Below, piece by piece: positions 18,322 through 26,930 of a DNA stretch of 64,000 bases. The number at the start of each line of letters is the position of its first letter. The first letter of the stretch is position 1. The DNA is taken from contig CAXTAY010000001.1 in the NCBI GenBank assembly GCA_964242335.1, positions 124,001-188,000 on the forward strand, given 5' to 3'. The notes under the pieces are model-generated. The model ran no database searches, had not been told where the DNA came from, and saw nothing but the letters and a program-made list of their open reading frames with translations. A program made the position numbers and the translations under genes. This DNA is from Lichenicoccus sp964242335. Lineage in GTDB: Bacteria; Pseudomonadota; Alphaproteobacteria; Acetobacterales; Acetobacteraceae.

Positions 18322-19795
18322 CGACGAGCTGCCGCAGCGCGTCCTCGGAACTCGCGGACGGCACGATCTCGCCGGTCACGACGCCCTCGCGCATCACCAG
18401 GATCCGATCGGTGTGGTAGAACACCTCCGGGATCTCGTCCGAGATCATGATGACCGCGAGACCCTGTGCTGCGAGCGCGTGCACGATCGCGTAGATCCCG
18501 TCCTTGGCGCCGATATCGACGCCCACGGTCGGGCTGTCGAGGATGAGCAGGCTCGGGTGCGTCGCGAGCCATCTCGCCAGCACCACGCGCTGCTGGTTGC
18601 CACCCGACAGCGTGCCCACGGCGTTCTCCGGGTTCGATGTCTTGATGCCGAGCTCGCCGATCCCGTGTTCGACCGTCGCCGCGCGTCGTGCCGCCGGTAT
18701 CAGCCCGAAGCGCGCCCGAAGCCGGTCGAGCACCGAGAGCGTGATGTTGTCGGCGATCGATTGCTGCATCACCAGCCCGAGCGACAGCCGATCCTCCGAG
18801 ACGTAGGCGATGCCCCGCCTGATCGCCTCGCTGGTGTCGTGGCGCGACAGCCTCTCGCCGCGGACGCGGATCTCGCCCTCGTCCGGCGGGTTCATGCCGA
18901 ACAGCGAAAGTGCCAGCTCGGTGCGGCCGGAACCGAGACGCCCGGTGATGCCGACGATCTCGCCCGCCCGCACCTCGAGATCGACGTCGCGGTAGTCGCC
19001 GGTGCGCGACAGGCGGCTGACCGACAGCACGGGCGGGCCGAGCGGGCGCGCAGCGTCGCGGGTCTGGTAGGCGAAGGTCTTGCCGGTCATCAGCTCGCCG
19101 AGACGATCGCCGGTCATGCCGGATGCGGCATAGGTGCCGACCTTCTCGCCGTTGCGCAGCACGGTGACGCGGTCGGCGATCTCGAGCACCTCGTCGAGGC
19201 GGTGGCTGACGAACATCACCGCGATGCCGCGCCGCTTGAGCTCGAGTGCGAGTGCCAGCAGCGCGTCGACCTCGCGCCGGGTGAGCGACGCGGTCGGCTC
19301 GTCCATGATCACGAGCCTCGCATCGGCCGCCATGGCGCGGCAGATCGCGACCAGCTGCCGCTGCGCGATCGGCAGGTCGGCGACGAACGCGTCCAGATCG
19401 AGCGACACGCCGATCCGCGCGATCGCCGCCGCCGCGATCTCGCGCATGGCGCGGCGGCGGACCAGGTGCAGGCCGCGGTTGAGCCCGACGGCGACGTTCT
19501 CCGCCACCGTCAGGTTGGTGAACAGCGACAGGTCCTGGTAGATCACCTGGATGCCGCGCCGGATGCTGTCCGCCGGCGTCAGGCCGTGCACCGCCTCGCC
19601 GAGGATCGCGATCTCGCCGCCCGGCTCGGGCGGCTGCACCCCCGAGATGATCTTGATCAGCGTCGACTTGCCCGACCCGTTCTCGCCGGCGATGCAGTGG
19701 ATCTCGCCGACCTCGACAGAGAGGTCGACGCTGTCGAGGGCCTTCACGCCGCCGAAGCGCTTCGAGATCGCGCGCAGGTCGAGGAAGCTGCCCAT
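18314..19795 (-). CDS. Sugar ABC transporter ATP-binding protein with two nucleotide-binding domains (CUT2)
   Basis: 493 residues with two ABC domains, as in RbsA/AraG/RhaT proteins. First domain: Walker A GENGSGKST (about residue 37), a degenerate signature LPIAQRQL, Walker B LVIMDEPTASL. Second domain: degenerate Walker A GRLGSGRTEL, good signature LSGGNQQRVVLARWL, but Walker B reads LLILDSPTVGVD, so the catalytic glutamate is serine. That leaves only the first domain with a canonical Walker B, which is known in some CUT2 subgroups. ATG 19795 begins the family-like start MGSFLDLRAISKRFGGVKAL. It energises the adjacent permease pair. Confidence 0.9.
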   Translation of the reverse strand: MGSFLDLRAISKRFGGVKALDSVDLSVEVGEIHCIAGENGSGKSTLIKIISGVQPPEPGGEIAILGEAVHGLTPADSIRRGIQVIYQDLSLFTNLTVAENVAVGLNRGLHLVRRRAMREIAAAAIARIGVSLDLDAFVADLPIAQRQLVAICRAMAADARLVIMDEPTASLTRREVDALLALALELKRRGIAVMFVSHRLDEVLEIADRVTVLRNGEKVGTYAASGMTGDRLGELMTGKTFAYQTRDAARPLGPPVLSVSRLSRTGDYRDVDLEVRAGEIVGITGRLGSGRTELALSLFGMNPPDEGEIRVRGERLSRHDTSEAIRRGIAYVSEDRLSLGLVMQQSIADNITLSVLDRLRARFGLIPAARRAATVEHGIGELGIKTSNPENAVGTLSGGNQQRVVLARWLATHPSLLILDSPTVGVDIGAKDGIYAIVHALAAQGLAVIMISDEIPEVFYHTDRILVMREGVVTGEIVPSASSEDALRQLVDA

Positions 19796-19830
19796 CGGCC
19801 GAAGCAGACCAGCGGCGCCTGCGCCGGACG

Positions 19831-20832
19831 CTAGAGTCCCTGGGCGATCAGCCCGTCGACGGTCTGCTTGTTGATCGTCAGCGTGCGATCGACGCTGATC
19901 AGCTTGCCGGCCACGTCGACGCGGGCCTTGCCCAGCCCGGGGATCTCCATGCCGTCCTGGAATGCGGTCTTCTTCAGGGTCAGGCTGGCGACGGCCACCA
20001 TCGCGAATCCCGCATCCTTGGGGCTCCAGACGAAGCACTCGCGAACGGCGCCGTTCATCAGCAGCGGCTTCACCTGCGAGGGGATTGCCGTGCCGAGCAC
20101 CGCGATCTTGTTCTGCAGATGCCGCTGATGCAGCACGTTGCCGGCGCCGATCGCGCCGTTCGAGCCGAAGCCGATCACGCCGCGCACGTCGGGATAGGCC
20201 TGCAGCGTGTTCCGCATCACCTGCTCGGCGGTGTCGACCTCGTCGGCGCCCGGGAAGCGGGCGGTCGCGAGCTTCATTCCCGGAAAGTGCGCCTGCTGGT
20301 AGGCGATCGCGGCGTCGGCCCACTTGTTGTGCAGCGGCGTGGTCAGGGTCCCGACCATCAGGATGTATTCGCCCTTGCCGCCCATGAAGCCGGCGAGCGC
20401 CTTCATCTGGGTCTCGCCGAACGCGGTGCTGTCGATCATCTCGACGTCCCAGGTGCGGTTCTCCTGGTTCGGGCCTTCCTGGGTGATGACGACGATGCCG
20501 GCATCCTGCGCGCGCTGCAGCACCGGGCCGAGCACCTTCACGTCGAGCGGGATCAGGCCGATCACCTGGACCTTCTTGGCGATCAGGTCCTCGACCATCG
20601 AGACCTGCTGGGCGGGATCGACATGTGCCGGACCGATCATGGTCGCGTCGACGTCGAACTTCTTGCCGCCCTCGGTGATGCCCTGGCTCACCAGGTTGAA
20701 CCACGGGATGCCGATGATCTTCGCGACCGTCACCATCTGCGCGCTGGGAGCGGCGCGGACGCCGAGCGGCCAGCCGGCGACGCCGAGCGCGGATGCCGCG
20801 GCCAGTCCCTTCAAGGTGTCACGCCGCTTCAT
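19831..20832 (-). CDS. Periplasmic sugar-binding protein, LsrB/RhaS-like (CUT2)
   Basis: 333 residues. N-terminal MKRRDTLKGLAAASALGVAG has a twin-arginine-like signal sequence ending near GVRAAPS. The mature part is a periplasmic-binding-protein type 1 fold: IGIPWFNLVSQGITEGGKKF, VDPAQQVSMVEDLIAKKVQ, ITQEGPNQENRTWDVEMID, and VIGFGSNGAIGAG. The spacing resembles AI-2 (LsrB) and rhamnose (RhaS) binding proteins more than ribose-binding protein. ATG 20832 follows GGGGAGGAAACG. First gene of the five-gene operon; ligand is probably a six-carbon or branched sugar, not determinable here. Confidence 0.87.
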   Translation of the reverse strand: MKRRDTLKGLAAASALGVAGWPLGVRAAPSAQMVTVAKIIGIPWFNLVSQGITEGGKKFDVDATMIGPAHVDPAQQVSMVEDLIAKKVQVIGLIPLDVKVLGPVLQRAQDAGIVVITQEGPNQENRTWDVEMIDSTAFGETQMKALAGFMGGKGEYILMVGTLTTPLHNKWADAAIAYQQAHFPGMKLATARFPGADEVDTAEQVMRNTLQAYPDVRGVIGFGSNGAIGAGNVLHQRHLQNKIAVLGTAIPSQVKPLLMNGAVRECFVWSPKDAGFAMVAVASLTLKKTAFQDGMEIPGLGKARVDVAGKLISVDRTLTINKQTVDGLIAQGL

Positions 20833-21064
20833 CGTTTCCTCCCCGTCGGAGGCTCTTTGCGAGCCGTTCCTGTTGGGAGGATCATCAGGCACTTGGCGAT
20901 GGAAGTAAACGGTCGGCCAACGAGACGGCCCGGACCGGCTCAGGCGATACCGCTCGCCCAGCCGGCAGCCCAGGCAGGGAGCATTGAAGACGGCGATGCC
21001 GATGGCCTATTCCCCCCTGGGCCTGCCCGCGCGATGAGGTCCCACCTCAACCACGGCGAAGAGC

Positions 21065-23104
21065 ATGATCCGGACAGAACGGCACGGTGGCATCGTCGTC
21101 GTCATCATCGAGAACCCGCCCGTCAACGTGTTCACGGCGGCGATCCGGCGCGGCATCGATGACGCACTCGCCGCGGCGCGAGGCGATGACGGGGTGGAGG
21201 CGATCGTGCTGCGTGGTGCCGGGCGTCTGTTCTCCGCCGGTGCCGACATCACCGAGTTCGACGAACCGCCCATCGAGCCGTCGCTGCCGGATATCCTCGA
21301 CAGGATCGAGGCAGCCACCAAGCCGATCGTGGCCGCGCTGCACGGGAGCTGCTTCGGCGGCGGCCTGGAGCTGGCGCTGAGCTGCCATTACCGGGTGGCT
21401 GCGCCGTCGGCGCGTCTCGGCCTGCCGGAGGTGAAGATCGGTCTGTTGCCCGGCGCTGGCGGCACGCAGCGCCTGCCACGTCTGGTGGGCGTTCCGACGG
21501 CGCTCGCGATGATCGTCGGCGGCGATCCGGTGACGGCCGATCAGGCGGTCGCCACCGGGCTCATCGACCGGATCGTGACGGAGGAACGACTGAGCGAGGA
21601 GGCGACCCTGTTCGCACGCGAGGTCGCGGTTCCGCGGGGAGCGCGCCGCACCTGCGAGCGGATCGTCGAGGCGCCGGCGGATCCGTTCGGGACCGCCCTC
21701 GCCGGCCGGGGCGGCAAGGCGCGGGCCCGCCAAGCCCACGCGGCCTGTGTCGAGGCGGTCGGGGCGGCCGTCGAACTGCCGTTCCGCGCCGGACTGGCGC
21801 GCGAACGCGACCTCTTCGCCGCGCTGGCGGCCGGCCGCGAGTCGATGGCGCTGCGACACCTCTTCCTCGCCGAGCGGGCGGCGAACAAGATCGACGGCGT
21901 GACGGCAGGCATCGAGCCGACTCCGGTCGGCAAGATCGGTATCGTCGGCGCCGGCACGATGGGCGGCGGCATCGCGATGAACTTCCTGTCGGCGGGTCTC
22001 GATGTCGTGCTGGTCGAGCGCGAACCGGCGGCGCTCCAGCATGGTGTCGCCACGATCAGGCATAACTACGAGCGCAGCGTCCGGCGTGGCCGGATCACCG
22101 CCGGGCAGGTCGACGCGGCGATGGGCAAGCTGCTGCCGAGCCTCCGGCTGGAAGACCTCGCCGAGTGCGACCTGGTGATCGAGGCCGTGTTCGAGAACAT
22201 GGACACCAAGAAGGAGGTCTTTCGCCGGCTCGACGGCATCGTCAGGCCCGGCGCGATCCTGGCCTCCAACACCAGCTTCCTGGACATCGATCAGCTCGCC
22301 TCGGTGACGACACGACCCGGTCACGTGCTGGGGATGCATTTCTTCTCCCCGGCCAACGTCATGCGCCTGCTCGAGATCGTGCGTGGTGCGAGGACCACGC
22401 CCGAGGTGCTGGCGACCGCGCTGTCGCTGTCGCGCCGGGTGGGCAAGGTGGCGGTGGTCGCTCGCGTCTGCCACGGCTTCATCGGCAACCGCATGCTCGG
22501 GCCCAGGCAGCGTCAGGCTCACGCCCTGATGATGGAAGGTGCCAAGCCCTCCGAGATCGATCGGGCGCTGGTCGAGTTCGGCATGCCGATGGGCCCGTTC
22601 CAGATGGACGACCTCGCCGGTCTCGATATCGGCTGGGACGCGGCGACCTCGTCGGGCAACACGATCCGTGACGTGCTCTGCGAGCAGGGACGGCGCGGCC
22701 AGAAGAACGGGCATGGCTTCTACGATTACGACGCGCAACGGAACGGGACGGCGTCGGCGGAGGTCGAAGCAATGATCAGGGAGTTCGCCGTGCGGCAAGG
22801 ATATGCGCAGCGCCGGATCGGCGCCGACGAGATACGCGAGCGGCTGCTCTACACGATGATCAACGAGGCCGCGAAGATCCTCGAGGAGGGCATCGCGCAA
22901 CGCGCCTCGGACATCGACGTGGTCTGGGTCCACGGCTATGGCTGGCCGGCGACGACGGGCGGTCCACTGTTCTGGGCGGACGGCATCGGCCTGCGGACGA
23001 TCATCGACGGCCTCGTGTCGCATCGCGACCGTCTCGGTTCTGACGCAGTCGTCTCGGAGCTGTTGGCACGGAAGGCCGCGAGCGGGGAGTTGTTCAGCGC
23101 ATAA
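21065..23104 (+). CDS. Bifunctional enoyl-CoA hydratase / 3-hydroxyacyl-CoA dehydrogenase
   Basis: 679 residues with the two-part layout of FadJ/FadB-like multifunctional enzymes. Residues 1-190 are a crotonase domain: FSAGADITEF, HGSCFGGGLELALSC and LPEVKIGLLPGAGGTQRLPRL, with both active-site glutamates. From about 290 comes the NAD-binding dehydrogenase, GKIGIVGAGTMGGGIAMNF, with the catalytic HFFSPANVMRLLEIV and the C-terminal helical domains. It performs hydration and NAD-dependent oxidation of acyl-CoA in beta-oxidation. No thiolase is next to it, so its partner is elsewhere. It is divergent from the sugar-binding protein gene with 232 bases between the starts. Confidence 0.92.
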   Translation: MIRTERHGGIVVVIIENPPVNVFTAAIRRGIDDALAAARGDDGVEAIVLRGAGRLFSAGADITEFDEPPIEPSLPDILDRIEAATKPIVAALHGSCFGGGLELALSCHYRVAAPSARLGLPEVKIGLLPGAGGTQRLPRLVGVPTALAMIVGGDPVTADQAVATGLIDRIVTEERLSEEATLFAREVAVPRGARRTCERIVEAPADPFGTALAGRGGKARARQAHAACVEAVGAAVELPFRAGLARERDLFAALAAGRESMALRHLFLAERAANKIDGVTAGIEPTPVGKIGIVGAGTMGGGIAMNFLSAGLDVVLVEREPAALQHGVATIRHNYERSVRRGRITAGQVDAAMGKLLPSLRLEDLAECDLVIEAVFENMDTKKEVFRRLDGIVRPGAILASNTSFLDIDQLASVTTRPGHVLGMHFFSPANVMRLLEIVRGARTTPEVLATALSLSRRVGKVAVVARVCHGFIGNRMLGPRQRQAHALMMEGAKPSEIDRALVEFGMPMGPFQMDDLAGLDIGWDAATSSGNTIRDVLCEQGRRGQKNGHGFYDYDAQRNGTASAEVEAMIREFAVRQGYAQRRIGADEIRERLLYTMINEAAKILEEGIAQRASDIDVVWVHGYGWPATTGGPLFWADGIGLRTIIDGLVSHRDRLGSDAVVSELLARKAASGELFSA

Positions 23105-23273
23105 CCGCAGGCGGAGAAAGCGGGATCGGACATGGGCGTTGTCGATCGCCCGAACCTCTTCATCGCCTGGCCGATCCGGCGTGACGCCGCAGTGCCCGGG
23201 AGAGCGGGGCGCCCAACCGCAGCGTTAAACAATTGACAACCACCTCGCGCGATACTCGCCGGCGGAGGAGCCG

Positions 23274-26200
23274 GTGAGCGTATCGTTCCGCGAGATCATC
23301 CGTGATTGCTGCTTCGACCGCCTCGCGCGGCGTCTCCTGCACGCCGTTGTTCTCGGCTTCCTTTTCCTGTGGCAGGCCGGGCAGTGCGCCCACGCCCAGT
23401 TCACCAGGTTTCAGAACTACACGGACGAGCAGGGCCTGGGAAACCTCACGGTCACAGCACTTGCCCAGGATGCGGACGGCTACATCCTGCTCGGCACGGA
23501 AGGCGGTCTCTACCGCTATGACGGTTCGTCGATCACACCGTACGACATCGCCGTTGGGCTGCCATCGGCAACCTGGATCAGACAGGTCACGAGCGATAGC
23601 GCCGGGCGGGTCTGGGTCGTCACGACCGATGGCGTCTTCGTCCGCTACGGCTCGACGTTCAGCAGGATCGACACCGGTCGAACATCGCTGGATTTCGAGT
23701 CTTCCCATCTTCTTGCCGTAAGCGGCTCGACCGTCGTGGTCGATGTCGGTGGCACGTTGCTGAGCGCCCCGGTCGACCGACACATCGTGGGCCGGTTCTC
23801 GCCTCTGTTCGACGCCGCGACGCTGGCAGCCATCCCCGGTCTGGCAAAGGCGCGCTTCGTCGTGTCCGACGCGATGGGTGGGCTGCTGATCGGATGCGGT
23901 GGCGCGATCTGCCGCACGAACGCCGGACGGGTGACGCTATTCGGAACCGCCGAAGGGCTGCCTGCCGAGGATTGGCAGGTCGCGCTCCGCACCGACGACG
24001 GCACGCTCTGGGCGCGCAGCCTTGACCACCTCGCGTGGCGCCGACCCGGTCAACCCGGATTCACCGTGACGGCCGTTCCAGGTCAGCATAGTTCCTTCCT
24101 CGCCGGATATCCCGAGCGCCTCGATCTGCTCGGCGACCGGAAAGGTGGCGTTCTCACTCAAGGTGATCCTGGCCTCGTGGAGTGGAACGGAACCGCCTGG
24201 CGCGGCTATGCGCATCACGCTGGAGGATTGTCGGCGAACCGCATACAGACCCTCCTGTTCGACCGCGAGGGCTCGCTGTGGGTGGGGAGCTTCGGAACAG
24301 GCGCCTTCCGAAGCGTCGGCTTCGGCGACTGGGAGCACTGGACCGCCGACGACGGGTTGTCGAGCGATACCGTGTGGTCGATGACGCGGCTTCCGGACGG
24401 ACAGCTCTGGATCGCCACCGACAACGGCAGTGCACCACTCGGCAGCACGCTGCCGGGTGTTCCCGGCGGCAACTACGCGGTCGCAGCCAGCCGACAAGGC
24501 CGGCTATGGGCCGCACCTTTCGGTACACCCCTGATGCGGCTCGATCGCGCGCGCGGCGCCATCGACCGGTTCCCGTCGGTCGGCGTCGTGCGGGCAGCCA
24601 TCGTGGATCGCGACGACCGGCTCTGGCTGGGCACGCGTATGGGGCTCTTCGAGGTGGCGAATGCCGACGCTCCAGCGTCCGGCGTCAAGGTCGAATCCGC
24701 GCTCCCGGACGAGATGTGGCAGGTGACGATGGATCCGTCCGGCACGGTCTGGGCCGTCGCTCAGAGTGGGATCTTCCGACGCAACCCGGCTGGACGCTTC
24801 GATCTTCTGGCCTCCTCCGCCTGGCTGAAAGCCACCCCGATCGACATGGCCTTCGCCCCGGACGGCACGTTGTGGGTCGCCACCGATGCCGCCGGGGTGC
24901 TGCGCTTGCGCATGAGCGGCGGCCGACTGGCCATGCTCTCCTCGATCGCGACGCCGCTGATCGGCTCGAACAACATCGTATTCGTGCACCGGGACCATCG
25001 CGGCTGGATGTGGCTCGGGACGGATCATGGGATCGACATGTTCAACGGACGATCATGGCGACGGTTCGACAGCGGCAACGGACCGATCAGCAACGATCTG
25101 GACTCCTCGGGTGTCTATGACGACCTGGATGGATCGATCTGGTTCGGCACCAGCCACGGCCTGTCGCATCTGCTCGATCCGACACACCTGCCGCCGCCGG
25201 TGGCGCTGCACCCCATGGTCACCGGCCTGTCGCTCGGGAACCACATCCTGCCGTTGTCGTCCTCTGTCCACGCCGACTGGAGCCGCGGACCCCTGGTGAT
25301 ACGTTACGTCGATCTGGACTACGCCCGGAGCCGCAGCGTGGCGTTCCGCTACCGGCTGCGCGGGGTGGATAACAGCTGGAACGATACCACCGGGCACGAG
25401 GTCCGATACGCTGGCCTCCCCTTCGGCAAGCTGCGCTTCGAACTGGTTGCCGTCGACGTGGTGCACGGTTCGGTCTCGGCCACGGTCGGCTTCACGATCC
25501 ACATCCGCGCACCCTGGTGGCGTCGCTGGTGGTTCTACGGGCTCTGCCTGCTCGCCGGTGCGGCCGCGATCGTCGGCGCATGGCAGATGCGGGTGCGGCT
25601 GCTGCTGCGGCAGCGAAAGCGGCTTGAGGAGGTGGTGAGCGAACGTACCGTCGAGATCGAGCAGGCCAAGGGCGAGCTTCGGCGCCTGGCGATGTCGGAT
25701 GCCCTCACCGGGCTGCCCAACCGGCGTGCGGTCATGCTGGCACTGGAGGAGGCGGTCGCGTCGGCGCTGCCGTCGCGGGCGAAGCTGGCGGTACTTCTGT
25801 GCGACATCGATCATTTCAAGAAGATCAACGACCGCTTCGGACATCTTGCCGGTGATAGCGTGCTCGCCGCCTTCGGTGGCAGACTTGCGGCTGCGCTCGC
25901 GCTGCCGGACACAGCCGGCCGATATGGCGGCGAGGAGTTTCTCGTCATCCTGCCGGGATCGGAGGAGGCCGTCGTGCGGCGCGTCACGGCGCTTCAGTCC
26001 GCACTCACGGACGTGCCCTACAGCTTCTCCGAACAAGAACAGATCGTGACGTCGAGCGGAGGCCTCGCCTTTCTGCGCGAGACCGACACTGCGCTGACGC
26101 TCATCGCTCGTGCGGACGCAGCGCTCTACAAAGCCAAGGCGAAAGGACGCAACCGGATCGAGCAGGCACGATCCGAGGTCGAAGCGCCGGTTTCCGACCT

Positions 26201-26348
26201 CGACAGCGCAGAGGCACCTCGGCATGGCGCCGGGCAGGATCCGCTTCACGACCAGCCCACCCCGGAGCGGATGCCGCGGCAGCAGCGCGACCTGGAGCGG
26301 AACCTGGATGCAGCCTCGGCCACGGAGCGTTTCGTGCTGCACGACTAG
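23274..26348 (+). CDS. Membrane sensor diguanylate cyclase with two-component-regulator-type beta-propeller
   Basis: 1024 residues. Signal/anchor segment at about 20-43 (LLHAVVLGFLFLWQAG); then a long periplasmic region of repeated propeller blades (QDADGYILLGTEGGLYRYDG, DREGSLWVGSFGTGAFR, DGTLWVATDAAGVLRLR, HRGWMWLGTDHGIDMFNG) forming one or two propellers, a Y_Y_Y domain with YRLRGVDNSWNDT, a membrane helix (about 745-765), a short coiled coil, and a GGDEF domain. The active site reads GRYGGEEF, so it should make c-di-GMP. The usual inhibitory RxxD five residues before it reads ALPD, so product inhibition is probably absent. GTG start with GGAGGAG just upstream. Signal sensed is unknown. 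Confidence 0.9.
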   Translation: MSVSFREIIRDCCFDRLARRLLHAVVLGFLFLWQAGQCAHAQFTRFQNYTDEQGLGNLTVTALAQDADGYILLGTEGGLYRYDGSSITPYDIAVGLPSATWIRQVTSDSAGRVWVVTTDGVFVRYGSTFSRIDTGRTSLDFESSHLLAVSGSTVVVDVGGTLLSAPVDRHIVGRFSPLFDAATLAAIPGLAKARFVVSDAMGGLLIGCGGAICRTNAGRVTLFGTAEGLPAEDWQVALRTDDGTLWARSLDHLAWRRPGQPGFTVTAVPGQHSSFLAGYPERLDLLGDRKGGVLTQGDPGLVEWNGTAWRGYAHHAGGLSANRIQTLLFDREGSLWVGSFGTGAFRSVGFGDWEHWTADDGLSSDTVWSMTRLPDGQLWIATDNGSAPLGSTLPGVPGGNYAVAASRQGRLWAAPFGTPLMRLDRARGAIDRFPSVGVVRAAIVDRDDRLWLGTRMGLFEVANADAPASGVKVESALPDEMWQVTMDPSGTVWAVAQSGIFRRNPAGRFDLLASSAWLKATPIDMAFAPDGTLWVATDAAGVLRLRMSGGRLAMLSSIATPLIGSNNIVFVHRDHRGWMWLGTDHGIDMFNGRSWRRFDSGNGPISNDLDSSGVYDDLDGSIWFGTSHGLSHLLDPTHLPPPVALHPMVTGLSLGNHILPLSSSVHADWSRGPLVIRYVDLDYARSRSVAFRYRLRGVDNSWNDTTGHEVRYAGLPFGKLRFELVAVDVVHGSVSATVGFTIHIRAPWWRRWWFYGLCLLAGAAAIVGAWQMRVRLLLRQRKRLEEVVSERTVEIEQAKGELRRLAMSDALTGLPNRRAVMLALEEAVASALPSRAKLAVLLCDIDHFKKINDRFGHLAGDSVLAAFGGRLAAALALPDTAGRYGGEEFLVILPGSEEAVVRRVTALQSALTDVPYSFSEQEQIVTSSGGLAFLRETDTALTLIARADAALYKAKAKGRNRIEQARSEVEAPVSDLDSAEAPRHGAGQDPLHDQPTPERMPRQQRDLERNLDAASATERFVLHD

Positions 26349-26930
26349 TCCGTCAAGCAACGGGTCGCATCATCCAGGAAGTCGGTAGGATCATCCTGGT
26401 GACCTTTCGGAAGACGAAGCAGGATGCCGCCGTGCTGGCGAGGCCGGCATGTGCTGCGACCTCGGGGACTACGCGTCCTGCACGGGGTTGATCGATCGCG
26501 AGCACGACCCCGTGCCGACGACGGCAAGATCAACAGCGCTTCGTCGTGAGCACGCACGCGGCAGCCGTGCCTCATGTCTCGTGCTTCACCGTCTCCGGAA
26601 TGACGGTTACCCGTGAGCCGTGGACGGAGCCGGACGGAAGCCATGAGACCACGTCCGCTGCCATGAACCGGCCTGAGCGCCGTCTTCCAACCGCGATCGC
26701 CGAAGGTTCGGGGATCCTAGTGCGGGCGCGGCCGACGTCCGCCCGAGGCGGGACGTCGGGGGGCTCGTGGTTCGGATCCGGACGCGGCGTGACCTACGAT
26801 GAGCAATGGTGGTTCTCTCACGGGCTACCTTGCACCCCGATCGTCCGGTCGGGTATTGTCCTATTCAACGAGGTGGTTCGGTATTTATACCAGGGGGCGG
26901 GCGATCGTGCCCGAAGCGAGAGCCGAGAGC
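26349..26930. other. 582-base spacer upstream of the sulfur/ABC operon; promoter region in its right end
   Basis: No open frame here resembles a protein. Composition is near average until about 26840, where an A+T-richer stretch begins (GTATTGTCCTATT at 26863-26875, then GGTATTTATACC at 26880-26891). That end is the likely promoter/operator of the operon starting at 26931. No riboswitch fold was recognised. Confidence 0.45.
26880..26891. promoter_or_regulatory. Candidate operator, perfect palindrome GGTATTTATACC
   Basis: A perfect inverted repeat (GGTAT-TT-ATACC) 39 bases before the start of the first SfnB-type gene and inside a local A+T-rich patch. A similar half-site GGGTATTG lies at 26860-26867. 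LysR-type activators of sulfur and other operons often bind such AT-containing dyads; which regulator binds here is unknown. Confidence 0.35.

Noticed and set aside
23233..23256. TTGACA...GATACT as a sigma-70 promoter for the diguanylate cyclase gene
   Set aside because: The spacing is only 12 bases, too short for a standard promoter.
26349..26930. Riboswitch (SAM/SAH type) before the sulfur-type operon
   Set aside because: No conserved core or pseudoknot arrangement was recognised by eye; only an AT-rich dyad stands out.
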